64,000 bases of DNA from Sphingobium lactosutens. GTDB taxonomy: Bacteria > Pseudomonadota > Alphaproteobacteria > Sphingomonadales > Sphingomonadaceae. A program made the position numbers and the translations under genes. Numbering within the stretch: the first letter of the stretch is position 1; each line of letters opens with the position of its first letter. A model generated the notes under the pieces. That model was not told where the DNA came from and searched no databases. It worked only from the letters and a program-made list of their open reading frames with translations. The stretch covers positions 1 through 64,000 of the forward strand of contig NZ_QJQX01000031.1 of NCBI RefSeq assembly GCF_013393185.1, in the 5' to 3' direction. This document shows positions 24,983-34,540 of this stretch, piece after piece.

Positions 24983-26790
24983 TCATCCTCTCCTCTGGGC
25001 CTTTTGTCGGTCGGCGGCACATAGGACAGGATGGTGTCGCCGGATTGGGGCGTCGGTCTCGACGCGTGGGTGAAGAAGCGCAGCGCGCCGTTCCTGCGCA
25101 GCAGCAGCAGCATGTCGCCGCCTTCGGGCAGGGAGGCGCGGGCGGCATCGAAGTCGAACTGCTCGCTGATCCGCGTCTTGCGGAAGGTCCAGCCCTGCTC
25201 TTCGCGCTGCATGATGTCCTCCACGCCATGACCAGAGGAGAATAGCGCGCGGCCACGCAGCGATTCGGGCAAGGCGCGGGGGTCTTCATCATCGCTGGCG
25301 TCGCCCAGCTGGTGCACATTGTCGCGGCCGATTTCCGGGGCGAACTCGTTGCAGACCAGCGCATTATAGGCTTCGTTGTCGGTCGCGGCGGCCAGCACCT
25401 GAAACTGGGCGAGGTCGAGCTTTTCCTCGGTCGCTTCGGACAATATCTCGCCATGATAGGTGGCGATCCCCTGATGCCGGGCGGGGGCGAGCCGCTGCCA
25501 GCTATTGTCGGCGATCATCACTGGCACCTCCAGCGCGCGCAGTTGCGAGGCGAGGCCAAGGCTGAAAGGGGTGGCGCCGACCAGCAACAGCCCCTTTTCC
25601 TGCGCGCCCGTGACTTTCAGCAGCCGCGCGACCGGCTTGATCGAAAAGCCGTGGAAGACGATCGTCGCCACCACCACCGCGAAGGACAAGGTGACGAGGA
25701 TCGAGCCGTCGCCATAGCCGAGGCGATCGAGCCGTAGCGCGAACAGGCCGGAAATGGCGACCGCGACGATACCGCGGGGTGCGATCCAGGCGACCAACAA
25801 CCGCTCGTTCCAGGGCACGGGCGAAAAGGCGAGGCTGAGCAGCACGGTGATCGGGCGCACCAGGAACAGCAATGCGAAGAGGAAACCGAGGAAGCGCCAT
25901 TCGAACTGGCGTAATACGCTCAGGTCCAGCGAGGCCGACAGGATCACGAACACGCCGGAAATGAGGAGAACGGTGACATTTTCCTTGAAGGGCTGGATGT
26001 CGCGCAGGGAATCTAGACGCATATTGGCCAGCGCCACGCCCATGACCGTGACCGCGAGCAAGCCGGTTTCCTGCTGGATGATATTGGAGAGGACGAAGAC
26101 GCTGATCACCGCGACGAGCAGCACCGGGGCCTTGAGATATTCGGGGACATGGCCGCGCGGAAAGAGCCAGCCGATCGCCCGCGCCGCGATCCAACCGATC
26201 AGCCCCGCGACGATGGCGGCGGCGATCAGCGAGACGATGACGGTGGCGAGACTGCTCCCCTCCCCCGACCGGCGCAGATATTCATAGGTGACGACGCCCA
26301 AGAGCGCGCCGGTCGGATCGTTGACGATCGCTTCCCATTTCAGGATCGCGCGCGGGCGGGCGGCGATGTTGGACTGGCGCAGCAGGGGCAGCACCACGGT
26401 CGGGCCGGTGACGACCAATATGCCCGCGAACAGGATGGCGACCGGCCAGACGAGACCGGCGATATAATAGCAGGCGAGCGACCCCAGAACCCAGGCTATC
26501 GGCGAGCCGAGCAGAACGAGGCGCGTGACCGCACCGTCAGTCTTGCGCAACTCGCGAAAATTGAGGCTGAGGCCGCCTTCGAACAGGATCAGCGCGACCG
26601 CGACCGACACCATCGGTTCCAGCAACTCGCCAAAGACATGTTCGGGATTGATGAGGTGGAGGACGGGTCCGCCAAGGACGCCTGCTGCCAGCATCAGGGC
26701 AATGGCGGGCCAGCCGGTCCGCCAGGCGATCCATTGCGCGCCAATCCCCAATATGCCGATCAGCGCGATGGAAAGTGCCTGTTCCTGCAT
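24979..26790 (-). CDS. CPA-type cation:proton antiporter with C-terminal NAD-binding-like domain
   Basis: 603 aa from the ATG at 26790. About 12 TM segments occupy residues 1-390, for example LSIALIGILGIGAQWIAW and ILFAGILVVTGPTVVLPLL (the TGPT motif of the Na+/H+ exchanger core). The last 200 residues contain a TrkA-N-like part (LLLVGATPFSLGLASQL, VQVLAAATDNEAYNALV) followed by a TrkA-C-like end, so nucleotide control is likely. It exchanges Na+ or K+ for H+ across the inner membrane. Confidence 0.88.
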   Translation of the reverse strand: MQEQALSIALIGILGIGAQWIAWRTGWPAIALMLAAGVLGGPVLHLINPEHVFGELLEPMVSVAVALILFEGGLSLNFRELRKTDGAVTRLVLLGSPIAWVLGSLACYYIAGLVWPVAILFAGILVVTGPTVVLPLLRQSNIAARPRAILKWEAIVNDPTGALLGVVTYEYLRRSGEGSSLATVIVSLIAAAIVAGLIGWIAARAIGWLFPRGHVPEYLKAPVLLVAVISVFVLSNIIQQETGLLAVTVMGVALANMRLDSLRDIQPFKENVTVLLISGVFVILSASLDLSVLRQFEWRFLGFLFALLFLVRPITVLLSLAFSPVPWNERLLVAWIAPRGIVAVAISGLFALRLDRLGYGDGSILVTLSFAVVVATIVFHGFSIKPVARLLKVTGAQEKGLLLVGATPFSLGLASQLRALEVPVMIADNSWQRLAPARHQGIATYHGEILSEATEEKLDLAQFQVLAAATDNEAYNALVCNEFAPEIGRDNVHQLGDASDDEDPRALPESLRGRALFSSGHGVEDIMQREEQGWTFRKTRISEQFDFDAARASLPEGGDMLLLLRRNGALRFFTHASRPTPQSGDTILSYVPPTDKRPRGEDE

Positions 26791-26863
26791 GGGCTTAGGA
26801 TAGACAGGCAATCACGGGGACGTCACCCCTGATATTTTTCCCGATAGTGGGAACAATAGGAAT

Positions 26864-26895
26864 GGCGGGGCATGGCGACTGCGCCACGCCCCGCC
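26864..26895 (-). terminator. Hairpin after the DUF4168 gene
   Basis: Arms GGCGGGGC (26864-26871) and GCCCCGCC (26888-26895) with an inner GGCG/CGCC pairing, directly downstream of the DUF4168 stop on the minus strand. The T-run is weak, so termination is only probable. Confidence 0.4.
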
Positions 26896-26915
26896 GAGGG
26901 GAACCTATATATCGA

Positions 26916-27341
26916 TTATTGCGGCGGCTGGCTCGGCTGGGCCGGAGCAGCCGGTTCTGCCGCAGCGGGCGCCGGAGCGGCCGGAGCTGCGGCCTGGATG
27001 CGCTGCTGAAGCGCGGGGTCAGCGGCAGCGGCCTGACCGATCTGGTTGAACTTTTCCGGCGGCAAGCCCGACGCCTGCAGCGCGGCCAGCATCTTGGGCT
27101 GCTTGTCGGCGGCCGCGATCGACGAATCCTGCTGGATCTTCGTCACTTCCACTGCTGCAGCAGCAAACTGCTTGATGTCAGCTTCACTGAAGTTGCTGGC
27201 GCCGGCGGCCGGCGCGGCGGGCGCTGCCGATTCGGCTGGCGCTGCAGGCTCGGCCTGGGCAAATGCCGGATAGGCCGCGAACAATGCAATCGAGGCGATG
27301 CCCGCCTTGAGGAAATTGGTAGTGTTGAGACCCGTCAACAT
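26916..27341 (-). CDS. DUF4168 domain exported protein
   Basis: 141 aa from the ATG at 27341, which has AAGGAGAAGC upstream; the longer frame to 27437 is unsupported. A Sec signal ends near AYPAFAQA (residues 21-28). A Pro/Ala-rich linker precedes the DUF4168 core (FSEADIKQFAAAAVEVTKI, AADKQPKMLAALQASGL, FNQIGQAAAADPALQQRI), and a second Ala/Pro tail ends the protein. A periplasmic role is likely; function unknown. Confidence 0.85.
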   Translation of the reverse strand: MLTGLNTTNFLKAGIASIALFAAYPAFAQAEPAAPAESAAPAAPAAGASNFSEADIKQFAAAAVEVTKIQQDSSIAAADKQPKMLAALQASGLPPEKFNQIGQAAAADPALQQRIQAAAPAAPAPAAAEPAAPAQPSQPPQ

Positions 27342-27524
27342 GCTTCTCCTTGCGTGATCTAACTTGATGATCAGACGGTCACGCTGTTGAAACAGTTCCG
27401 CCACCGAAAGCCCGGAACGGCGAGTCGTTCGATTCAAAAGACGGCTGCACCGCGTAAAACGGCTCGTCGGCGATGCGATACATTTTATCGCACCTGCGAA
27501 ATATTTCGATAATGCAATGAAATA

Positions 27525-27550
27525 CGGGCCGGATTCGCGAATCCAGCCCG
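27525..27550 (-). terminator. Terminator-like hairpin after the M13 peptidase gene
   Basis: An almost perfect 26-bp palindrome with GATTCGCGAATC at its centre (27532-27543) lies 10 bp after the peptidase stop on the minus strand. A T-containing stretch (TATTTCATT) follows. Confidence 0.5.
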
Positions 27551-27559
27551 GCAGATTTC

Positions 27560-29599
27560 TTACCAGATCTTCACGCGATCCTTGGGCGCGAGGTAGATCT
27601 TGCCGCCCGGCGCCGGCTTGAACGCATCATACCAGCTGTCGAAATTGCGGACGATGTCGGCGCGATATTGCGACGGCGCGTGCGGGTCGGTGACGAGCCG
27701 CTGACGCAGGTTTGCCTCGCGATAGTTGCGGCGCCACACCTGTGCCCAGCCGAGGAAGAAGCGCTGGTCGCCGCTCAGGCCGTCGATCACCGGCGCCTTC
27801 TTGCCGCCGAGCGAGGCATGATAGGCGTCCAGCGCAACCGCCAGGCCACCCAGGTCGCCGATATTTTCGCCCATGGTGAAGGCGCCCTTCACATGCGCGC
27901 CCGGGAAGGGCTCATAGGCGTCGTACTGCGCGCCCAGCTTCTCCGTCAGCGCCTTGAAATTGGCGACGTCCTGATCGGTCCACCACTGGTTGAGTTTGCC
28001 GGTTTCGTCATATTTCGCGCCCTGATCGTCGAAATGATGGCTGAGTTCATGGCCGATCACCGCACCAATGCCGCCATAATTGACCGCCGGGTCGGCATGA
28101 GGATCGAAGAAGGGCGGTTGCAGGATGGCCGCGGGGAAGACGATCTCCACCATGCCGAAATTGGCATAGGCGTTGATCTCCATCGGGGTCATGAACCATT
28201 CGCCGCGATCGACCGGCTTTCCGAGCTTGTTGATATTATAGTCGAACTCGAACTGGTTGGACCGCATGGCGTTGCCGAACAGGTCGTCACCCTTGACGGT
28301 CAGCCCGGCATAATCGCGCCATTTGTCGGGATAGCCGATCTTTGGCGTGAAGGCGGCCAGCTTCTTGTGGGCGCGGGCCTTGGCCTCCGCGCTCATCCAT
28401 GTCAGGCCGTCAATGCGATGGCCCATGGCGGTCAGGACGTTGCGAACCAGATCGTCCATCGCCGCCTTGGTTTCGGGCGGGAAATATTTGGCGACATAGA
28501 CCTTGCCCACTTCCTCGCCCAGGGTGCCCTTGAGGAAGGTGACGGCGCGTTTCCAGCGCTCCTCGCGCTCGGGCGTGCCGGACAGAGTGGTGCCGTAGAA
28601 GGCGAAATCCTCATTGGCGACGCTGTCGGGCAGATATTCGGCGAAGCTGTGGATCGACCGGGCGATCAGCGCATCCTTGAGCACGCCAATCGGCGCCTTG
28701 GCGATCAGCGCCGCTTCACCCGCGATCGCCGTCGGCTGGGCGACGATCAGGTCTGCGGGCTTCAGATTGTTCGTGGCGAAATAGGTCGCGAAGTCGAACC
28801 CCGGCGCGGCCTTGGCCAGTTGCGCCAGCGTCATCTTGTTATAGGTCTTGTCGGCGTCGCGGCTGTCGACCTGGCTCCAGTGAACCTTGGCGATCTCCGT
28901 TTCGAACGCCATCAGCGCGGCGGCGCGGGCCTTGGCGTCGCCGCCCCCGGACAGGGTCAGTATCTTTTCCAGATGGGCGACATAGGCGGTGCGGATCGCC
29001 GCCATCTTGCCGTCCGGCTCCAGATAATAATCGCGGTCGGGCAGGCCTAGGCCATCCTGACGCATCGAGACGATATAGGTTTCGGGATCCTTGTCGTCCT
29101 GCCCGACATAGAAGGCGAAGGGGCCGTCGACGCCCGCACGGGCGGCCTTGGCGGCGAGCGCGACATAAGCGGCCTTGTCCTTCACCGCCGCAATCTCCGC
29201 CAGCCAGGGCTTGATCGGGGCAAGGCCCTTCGCCTCGACCCCGGCGGCGTCCATATAGCTGGCATAGGCCGCGCCGATCTTGCTGGCGGGGTCGCCCTTC
29301 GCCGCTTCGAGAATGCCTCTGGTGCGCTCACGCGACAGGTCGTCCAGCGTGTTGAATGCGCCATAGTTGGACTTGTCCGCGGGGATCGGCGTGTTCTTCG
29401 CCCAGGTGCCGTTGGCATAATCGTAGAAATCGTCGCCGGGCTTGACCGACTTGTCCATGCCCGCCGTGTCGAAGCCGAACGTGCCGTAGGTGGGCTTGGT
29501 GGCGGTGGTCGCGGCTGGCGTTGCTGCCTGATCGGCGTGAGCGACGGTGGCGGCCAGGGCGAGCGCGGTCGCTGCGGCGCCCAGAAGGAGTGTCTTCAT
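27560..29599 (-). CDS. M13 family metalloendopeptidase (neprilysin-like)
   Basis: 679 aa from the ATG at 29599, with AGGGAAGC upstream; the open frame to 29851 is ignored. A signal peptide (MKTLLLGAAATALALAATV) ends near AHADQ. Zinc motif: IGHELSHHFDDQGAKYD, with the downstream Glu in GENIGDLGG. The N-terminal GFDTAGMDKSVKPGDDFYDY is the family's opening. Expected in the periplasm or outside, cutting peptides. Monocistronic. Confidence 0.95.
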   Translation of the reverse strand: MKTLLLGAAATALALAATVAHADQAATPAATTATKPTYGTFGFDTAGMDKSVKPGDDFYDYANGTWAKNTPIPADKSNYGAFNTLDDLSRERTRGILEAAKGDPASKIGAAYASYMDAAGVEAKGLAPIKPWLAEIAAVKDKAAYVALAAKAARAGVDGPFAFYVGQDDKDPETYIVSMRQDGLGLPDRDYYLEPDGKMAAIRTAYVAHLEKILTLSGGGDAKARAAALMAFETEIAKVHWSQVDSRDADKTYNKMTLAQLAKAAPGFDFATYFATNNLKPADLIVAQPTAIAGEAALIAKAPIGVLKDALIARSIHSFAEYLPDSVANEDFAFYGTTLSGTPEREERWKRAVTFLKGTLGEEVGKVYVAKYFPPETKAAMDDLVRNVLTAMGHRIDGLTWMSAEAKARAHKKLAAFTPKIGYPDKWRDYAGLTVKGDDLFGNAMRSNQFEFDYNINKLGKPVDRGEWFMTPMEINAYANFGMVEIVFPAAILQPPFFDPHADPAVNYGGIGAVIGHELSHHFDDQGAKYDETGKLNQWWTDQDVANFKALTEKLGAQYDAYEPFPGAHVKGAFTMGENIGDLGGLAVALDAYHASLGGKKAPVIDGLSGDQRFFLGWAQVWRRNYREANLRQRLVTDPHAPSQYRADIVRNFDSWYDAFKPAPGGKIYLAPKDRVKIW

Positions 29600-29639
29600 C
29601 AAAGCTTCCCTTGCTTTTTGGTGAGGCGACACAACGCCC

Positions 29640-30299
29640 CTAGGACGACGATGTCCATGTCGTTGGTCGAATATTATCGACCGTTGAAAGTTTCGGAAAG
29701 TGCGCTGCAAAGGCCTGCGCCAGGCTCGCGGGGTCGAGCGGATCAAGACGAGGAAGGCGACCGAGCGCCGGCACGCCGGCGATCTGCGGGATGATCCGTT
29801 CATTCTCTGCATGCGGGTCGCCGATGAAGGCGATGCCGGCAATGCGGACACCGCGCGCTTTTAGCGCCTCGATGCTGAGCAGGCTGTGGTTGATGGTGCC
29901 GAGGCCGGTGCGGGCGCACAGGATGACCGGCTGCCCCCAAAAAGCGAAGAGGTCCGCCATCAGCAGCGTCTCGGTAACGGGGACGAGCACGCCGCCTGCC
30001 CCCTCCACCACCAGCGGCCCGTCGACCTGCGGCAGGGCAAGGCGGTCGAGGCTGATTTCCACCCCGTCGATCCGCGCGGCCAGATGCGGCGAGGCGGGGG
30101 TGGTCAGGCGATAGGCTTCGGGCAGGATTCGTTCGGGCGGCAGGCCCGCGAGGGCGGCGACCGTTTCCCTGTCGCCGGCCGGATCGACACCCGCCTGCAG
30201 CGGCTTCCAATAATAGGCGCACAGCGCCCCGGCCAGGCCCGCGGCGAACACGGTCTTGCCGATATCGGTGTCGGTGCCGGTGACGATAAGGACGGTCAT
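29640..30299 (-). CDS. bioD: Dethiobiotin synthetase
   Basis: 219 aa from the ATG at 30299, which overlaps the bioF stop by 4 bp (ATGA). P-loop GTDTDIGKT, then YYWKPLQAGV and VDGPLVVEGAGGVLVPV are the BioD blocks. It closes the ureido ring of dethiobiotin from DAPA, CO2 and ATP. The open frame runs further upstream through bioF in another frame and is not coding there. Confidence 0.95.
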   Translation of the reverse strand: MTVLIVTGTDTDIGKTVFAAGLAGALCAYYWKPLQAGVDPAGDRETVAALAGLPPERILPEAYRLTTPASPHLAARIDGVEISLDRLALPQVDGPLVVEGAGGVLVPVTETLLMADLFAFWGQPVILCARTGLGTINHSLLSIEALKARGVRIAGIAFIGDPHAENERIIPQIAGVPALGRLPRLDPLDPASLAQAFAAHFPKLSTVDNIRPTTWTSSS

Positions 30300-31420
30300 T
30301 TCATCACCCGCTGCAATTCCTTCCCCAGCGCGGCGACATCGGACCGGCTGGCGTTGAGCGTCAGCGAGATGCGCAGGCGGCTGGTGCCGGGCGGCACGGT
30401 CGGCGGACGGATGCCGCGCACGTCGAAGCCGGCCTCCTGCAACGCTGCCGCCGCCGCCATGGCGCGGGCATCCTCGCCGATGATGACCGGCAATATCTGG
30501 CTGCGCGGGGACGGCAGTCCCAGCGGCGCGCAGATCGCTTCCGCCGCGTCCTGCCGCAGCGTCTTCAGCCGCTCGCGCAGATCGTCGGCCCGCTCGATCC
30601 GGTCGAGCGCGGCGGACACGGCGACCGCCATCAGCGGCGACGGCGCGGTCGAGAAGATGAAGGCGCGGGCGCGGTTGATCAGATAGTCGATATGGACGCG
30701 CGGGGCGCAGATCAGCGCGCCCTCCGCGCCCATCGCCTTGCCGCAAGTGTGGAGGGTTATGACATTGTGCAGGCCGTCCAGCCCCGCCGACAGGCCGCGC
30801 CCGCCGGGACCGAAGACGCCGGTGCCATGCGCTTCGTCGAGCAGCAGCATCGCATCATGCTGCGCAGCAAGTTTCGCGAGATCGGCGAGCGGCGCCATGT
30901 CGCCGTCCATCGAATAGAGCGTCTCGACCGCGATCCAGATCCGGCCCTTGCCCCCTTCGGCGCGGAAGGCGGTGATGAGGTCGGCGAAGCTCTGCACGTC
31001 ATTGTGCGCAGCAAAGACGGCAGCGGCCTTGCTCATGCGGATGCCGTCATGGGCGCTGGCGTGGATCAGTTCGTCGGCGACGATCAGGTCGCCCCGCTGC
31101 GGCAGGGTGGAGAAGAGAGCGAGGTTGCCGACATAGCCATTGGCGACGAACAGGGCCGCCTGGGTGCGGAAGAAATCGGCGGCCTTCGCCTCCAGCCCCT
31201 CATGCTCGGGCGCGTTGCCCCGCAGCAGGCGCGATCCGCCGGAACCGAGCGGCACGCCACGCGCGACCGCGTCAGCCACCGCCTGCGCGATCATCGGATC
31301 GCCGGCGAGGGCGAGATAGTCGTTGGAAGCGAAATCGCGGCCCGCGCGGGGAGACAGGCGACGCAGCCGCCCGCGCTGCTCCAGCGCGGCAAGCTGGGAA
31401 CGGAAAGGTTCGGCAGTCAT
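30296..31420 (-). CDS. bioF: 8-amino-7-oxononanoate synthase
   Basis: 374 aa from the ATG at 31420. Alpha-oxoamine synthase motifs: DFASNDYLALAGDP, LLLDEAHGTGVFGPGGRG, and the PLP lysine in TCGKAMGAEGALI. It makes KAPA from pimeloyl-ACP and alanine. First gene of bioF-bioD; bioA is at 23061-24350. bioB and bioC are not in this window. A candidate operator lies at 31488-31531. Confidence 0.95.
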   Translation of the reverse strand: MTAEPFRSQLAALEQRGRLRRLSPRAGRDFASNDYLALAGDPMIAQAVADAVARGVPLGSGGSRLLRGNAPEHEGLEAKAADFFRTQAALFVANGYVGNLALFSTLPQRGDLIVADELIHASAHDGIRMSKAAAVFAAHNDVQSFADLITAFRAEGGKGRIWIAVETLYSMDGDMAPLADLAKLAAQHDAMLLLDEAHGTGVFGPGGRGLSAGLDGLHNVITLHTCGKAMGAEGALICAPRVHIDYLINRARAFIFSTAPSPLMAVAVSAALDRIERADDLRERLKTLRQDAAEAICAPLGLPSPRSQILPVIIGEDARAMAAAAALQEAGFDVRGIRPPTVPPGTSRLRISLTLNASRSDVAALGKELQRVMK

Positions 31421-31487
31421 GGCGCGGGCTATAGGCCCGCCCGGCGGGAGCGGCAAGCACACCCTTAGCTTCGCACATTTCCCGCAT

Positions 31488-31531
31488 AATTTGTCATCAT
31501 CTTGCCGATGTTGGAAATTATATGACAAATT
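31488..31531. promoter_or_regulatory. 10-bp inverted repeat upstream of bioF
   Basis: Arms AATTTGTCAT (31488-31497) and ATGACAAATT (31522-31531) with a 24-bp spacer lie 68-111 bp before the bioF start. It is unlike the BioR box (TTATMKATAA) known from other alphaproteobacteria. It could be a binding site for another regulator of bioF. Confidence 0.4.
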
Positions 31532-31588
31532 CCATTTGCATTGGGTCGATCAGCATAATGTGCCCGCCCCCAATAGGACAGCCCCTGG

Positions 31589-32266
31589 TCAGAAGCTGAA
31601 GCTCAGCGAGAAGGAGGCGACATTGTCGTTGCTGTCGTCGGCATTGGGGCGGAAGCCATGCTGGTGGAGATAGCCGATTTCCGCATTCACATTCTTCGCC
31701 ACCGGGGTGGTGATGGCTATCAGGTTGCGCATCCGCTCTTCGCCCTGGACGCGCTGGAAATTGGTCTTGTTGAGATCGAAGAAGCTTTCATGGCTCAGCA
31801 CCAGCGCGGTCTTGCCGCCTTCGCGGAAGGGCATGACCAGCTTCACATAGGGGCGCAGACGCCAGGCGGTGCCGTCGACGCCTTCGCGCCAGCGCTCTTC
31901 CATCCGCATCCGGGCGCTGAGCGTGGCCGGGCCGATCTTCGCGATATTGTCGAACGTGATCTGCTGGCGGCCGCGATGCTCCATGACGGTGAAGTCGCCG
32001 GCGGCATATTGCGGATCATGAGTGTAGCCGGCCCAGATCGTCACCGCCTTCGACAGTTTATAGCCCAGCAGCGTGTTGGATTCGATTTCGTAGAGACCGT
32101 CGCGATCGTCGCTGAAGCGGGCCACCACTTCCTGCGACAGGCGCCAATGATCGCTGAGCTTCACCGTCGCGCTGGCCGTGGTCCAGAGCTGTTCATCCTC
32201 GGTCGCGTGCGCCGCCGTCGGGGCAGCAAGCAGGGAGAGGAGAAGGCAAAGGCAAGTCCGGCGCAT
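31589..32266 (-). CDS. DUF2490 outer-membrane-like protein
   Basis: 225 aa. A signal peptide (CLCLLLSLLAAPTAAHA) ends near residue 22. The rest alternates amphipathic strands: LWTTASATVKLSDHWRLSQEV, TIWAGYTHDP, HRGRQQITFD, ATLSARMRMEERW. It ends in FSLSFSF with a terminal Phe, typical of an outer-membrane beta-barrel. DUF2490 proteins are uncharacterised. Confidence 0.85.
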   Translation of the reverse strand: MRRTCLCLLLSLLAAPTAAHATEDEQLWTTASATVKLSDHWRLSQEVVARFSDDRDGLYEIESNTLLGYKLSKAVTIWAGYTHDPQYAAGDFTVMEHRGRQQITFDNIAKIGPATLSARMRMEERWREGVDGTAWRLRPYVKLVMPFREGGKTALVLSHESFFDLNKTNFQRVQGEERMRNLIAITTPVAKNVNAEIGYLHQHGFRPNADDSNDNVASFSLSFSF

Positions 32267-32425
32267 GGGCGTCGCTTTCTTTCAAAACAGCGTTGGCGCG
32301 CCTCTATGACCATCAGATGACATTGAAGCGTCAATTCTGTTTCTATTTTATGACAATCATTGCTCTCCCCTTCCAAAAGGCGACGGAATTTTCCGAAGCC
32401 CATCGGACGGACTGTACCGGACATA

Positions 32426-32453
32426 GAAAAAGGCCCCCGTTTGCACGGGGGCC
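32426..32453 (-). terminator. Rho-independent terminator of the S9 peptidase gene
   Basis: Stem GGCCCCCGT/ACGGGGGCC (32432-32440 and 32445-32453) with a 4-nt loop, followed on the minus strand by TTTTTCT. It lies about 40 bp after the stop. Confidence 0.85.
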
Positions 32454-32491
32454 AGACTGGATTTGCATCGGAGACAGTGGCTGCACGCCGC

Positions 32492-34441
32492 TCAGGCGGG
32501 ATTATGATCCTTCAGAAAGGCGTCGAGCTTTTCGAGAAATTCCAGCCGGTCCGCCTCGCGTGTGAAGAAATGGTCGGCCAGCGGCTGTTCGACATAGAGA
32601 TAGTCGCGCCCGGCGACCTTGCCCGCCGCCTTCAGCTTTTCCGCCATTTCGCGCGACTGGCCCACCTGCACGCGGCGATCCTTCCGGCCGTGCATCAGCA
32701 GGATCGGCGTCGAGAATTGGGCGGCGAAGTTGATCGGGGAGACGGCGGCGAAATCGGGCGCCTGTTCCTTGAGCCAGTCCTTGCGTCCGCCATGGTTGAG
32801 GAAGCGGCCGTCATAGCGCATCATCGCGCCAAGGTCGGACACGCCGGCATAGGAGACGGCGCAGCGATATTTCGCTCCGTCCCGTTGCGCCGCCCGCATC
32901 GCCGCATAGCCGCCATAGGAGGCGCCGACCATGCAGACGCGCCTGGGATCGGCCAGCCCCTGCTCCACCGCCCAGTCCACCGCGTCGTTGAGATCATCCT
33001 GCATGGCAAGCCCCCATTGCCCCTCCCCCTTGGCGGCAAAGGCGGTGCCATAGCCCGAGGAGCCGCGATAATTGGGCTGAAGCACGGCATAGCCGCGCCA
33101 GGCGAGGAACTGCACCCACCAGTCCCATTCCTCCGCATCGCGGGCGAAGGGACCGCCATGGGGCATGAGGATGAGGGGGAGCTTCTTCGCCTCCCTGCCT
33201 GCGGGAAGGGTCAGGACGGCCGCGATCTCCAGCCCATCGCGCGCCTTGTAGCGGATGGTCTTGACCGGTGACAGCCGCGCCTTGACCGGAAAGCGGTCGC
33301 TGACCTTCGACAGGAGGCTCATCGCGCCTGCGGCGGTGTCGTAATAATAATAGGCGCCCGGCTGATCCGCCGTGCCGACATGGACGATCATGCGCTGGCC
33401 ATCACGGCTGGTCGACACGATCCGGGCGCGGCGATCACCAACCGCCTTGTCGATATCCGCCTGAATTTTCGCCAGATTGGTATCGAACCAGTGCACCATC
33501 GGCGCGTCGCCGGTATAGCGCACGCCGGCAAGGCCGGTGCCGGCGGCATCCTCCTCGACTCCGCCAAGATCGAAGCCGGGCGCGGCGAAAATCTTCTGCC
33601 CCAGTTCGAGTGTGGACAGATTCAGTTCGTAAAGCGCATCGGCGCCCTCATGATCGTCGCTGGCGATCGCGCGCGCCGGATCGGCCGTGAAAAGCAGGGG
33701 CACGACCAGCGATTCGTCGCGACGCCGGTCGGCGCGGTCGACGACACGGAACAGGGCCTTGCCATCCGGGCGATAGAGCAGCTTGGATGTGCGCGTGGCG
33801 TCGTTGTAGCCGATGCCCATGCGAACATTGCCGGCGGCGTCGGCATACCAGCCGCGCACATATTGCCGGGGCGCAACGACGCTTCGCATCCGGCCGGTCG
33901 TGATATCGACCTCGTCCACCTTCGGCCAGAAGCCTGCATCGCTATAATAGATCGACGTCTGGTAGGAGAGGAGGATGCGCGGCGTGCCGTCGCGTGCGAC
34001 CCATATCACGTCGTCGGCATTTTGCGCGGCCACATTCTTGGCCAGCACATTCACCTTGCTGCCGTCGCGCTTCACGCTGATGACGCGGCTCAGATACCAG
34101 GGCATGCCCTGTACATTGGTTTCATTGCCCACGCCGGCGATCAGCCAGTCGTCATTGACCCATTTCCACCAGTTCAGGTCATTTTCGCCCAGCCCCAGCA
34201 TGCGGATGCGATTGGGGCCTTCATGGACGTCGGCGATCACCATCCGCTGTTCGCCCGCCACCGCCGCGCGGCTGGCGATATGCAGGCCGTCGGGCGAGAG
34301 CGCCGGCCGGTCCATCAGCGGCAGCGCGGAAAAATCCTGGATCGTCCATTGTCCCGGCCCGGCCGGCGCCGCCGTCTGCGCCGACGCCGCCATGGTCCAC
34401 AGGCCGGCAACCCCTGCCAACAGCCCGATAACGCGCTTCAT
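32492..34441 (-). CDS. S9 family prolyl-oligopeptidase-like peptidase
   Basis: 649 aa. A signal peptide (GLLAGVAGLWTMAASAQTA) is at the start. The N-terminal 380 residues form a beta-propeller region with WKWVNDDWLI and similar blades. The C-terminal alpha/beta hydrolase has PLILMPHGGPFARD, nucleophile Ser in VGASYGGYAAM, Asp in HGRKDRRV and His in LADHFFTREAD. Expected in the periplasm, cleaving oligopeptides. Monocistronic, with a good terminator. Confidence 0.92.
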   Translation of the reverse strand: MKRVIGLLAGVAGLWTMAASAQTAAPAGPGQWTIQDFSALPLMDRPALSPDGLHIASRAAVAGEQRMVIADVHEGPNRIRMLGLGENDLNWWKWVNDDWLIAGVGNETNVQGMPWYLSRVISVKRDGSKVNVLAKNVAAQNADDVIWVARDGTPRILLSYQTSIYYSDAGFWPKVDEVDITTGRMRSVVAPRQYVRGWYADAAGNVRMGIGYNDATRTSKLLYRPDGKALFRVVDRADRRRDESLVVPLLFTADPARAIASDDHEGADALYELNLSTLELGQKIFAAPGFDLGGVEEDAAGTGLAGVRYTGDAPMVHWFDTNLAKIQADIDKAVGDRRARIVSTSRDGQRMIVHVGTADQPGAYYYYDTAAGAMSLLSKVSDRFPVKARLSPVKTIRYKARDGLEIAAVLTLPAGREAKKLPLILMPHGGPFARDAEEWDWWVQFLAWRGYAVLQPNYRGSSGYGTAFAAKGEGQWGLAMQDDLNDAVDWAVEQGLADPRRVCMVGASYGGYAAMRAAQRDGAKYRCAVSYAGVSDLGAMMRYDGRFLNHGGRKDWLKEQAPDFAAVSPINFAAQFSTPILLMHGRKDRRVQVGQSREMAEKLKAAGKVAGRDYLYVEQPLADHFFTREADRLEFLEKLDAFLKDHNPA

Positions 34442-34540
34442 CCCATCCCCCCGATACTCTGTCGTCCCCGCGCGAAGGCATAGGATGGAGAGTCGAGGCC
34501 GTCACCTGAAATCGACCGTTAATCAGTCCGTTGGCGTGGA

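Noticed and set aside
32300..32365. FNR-like site before the DUF2490 gene
   Set aside because: ATTGA-AGCG-TCAAT is symmetric but has TTGA-N4-TCAA, not the N6 spacing of FNR/FixK sites.
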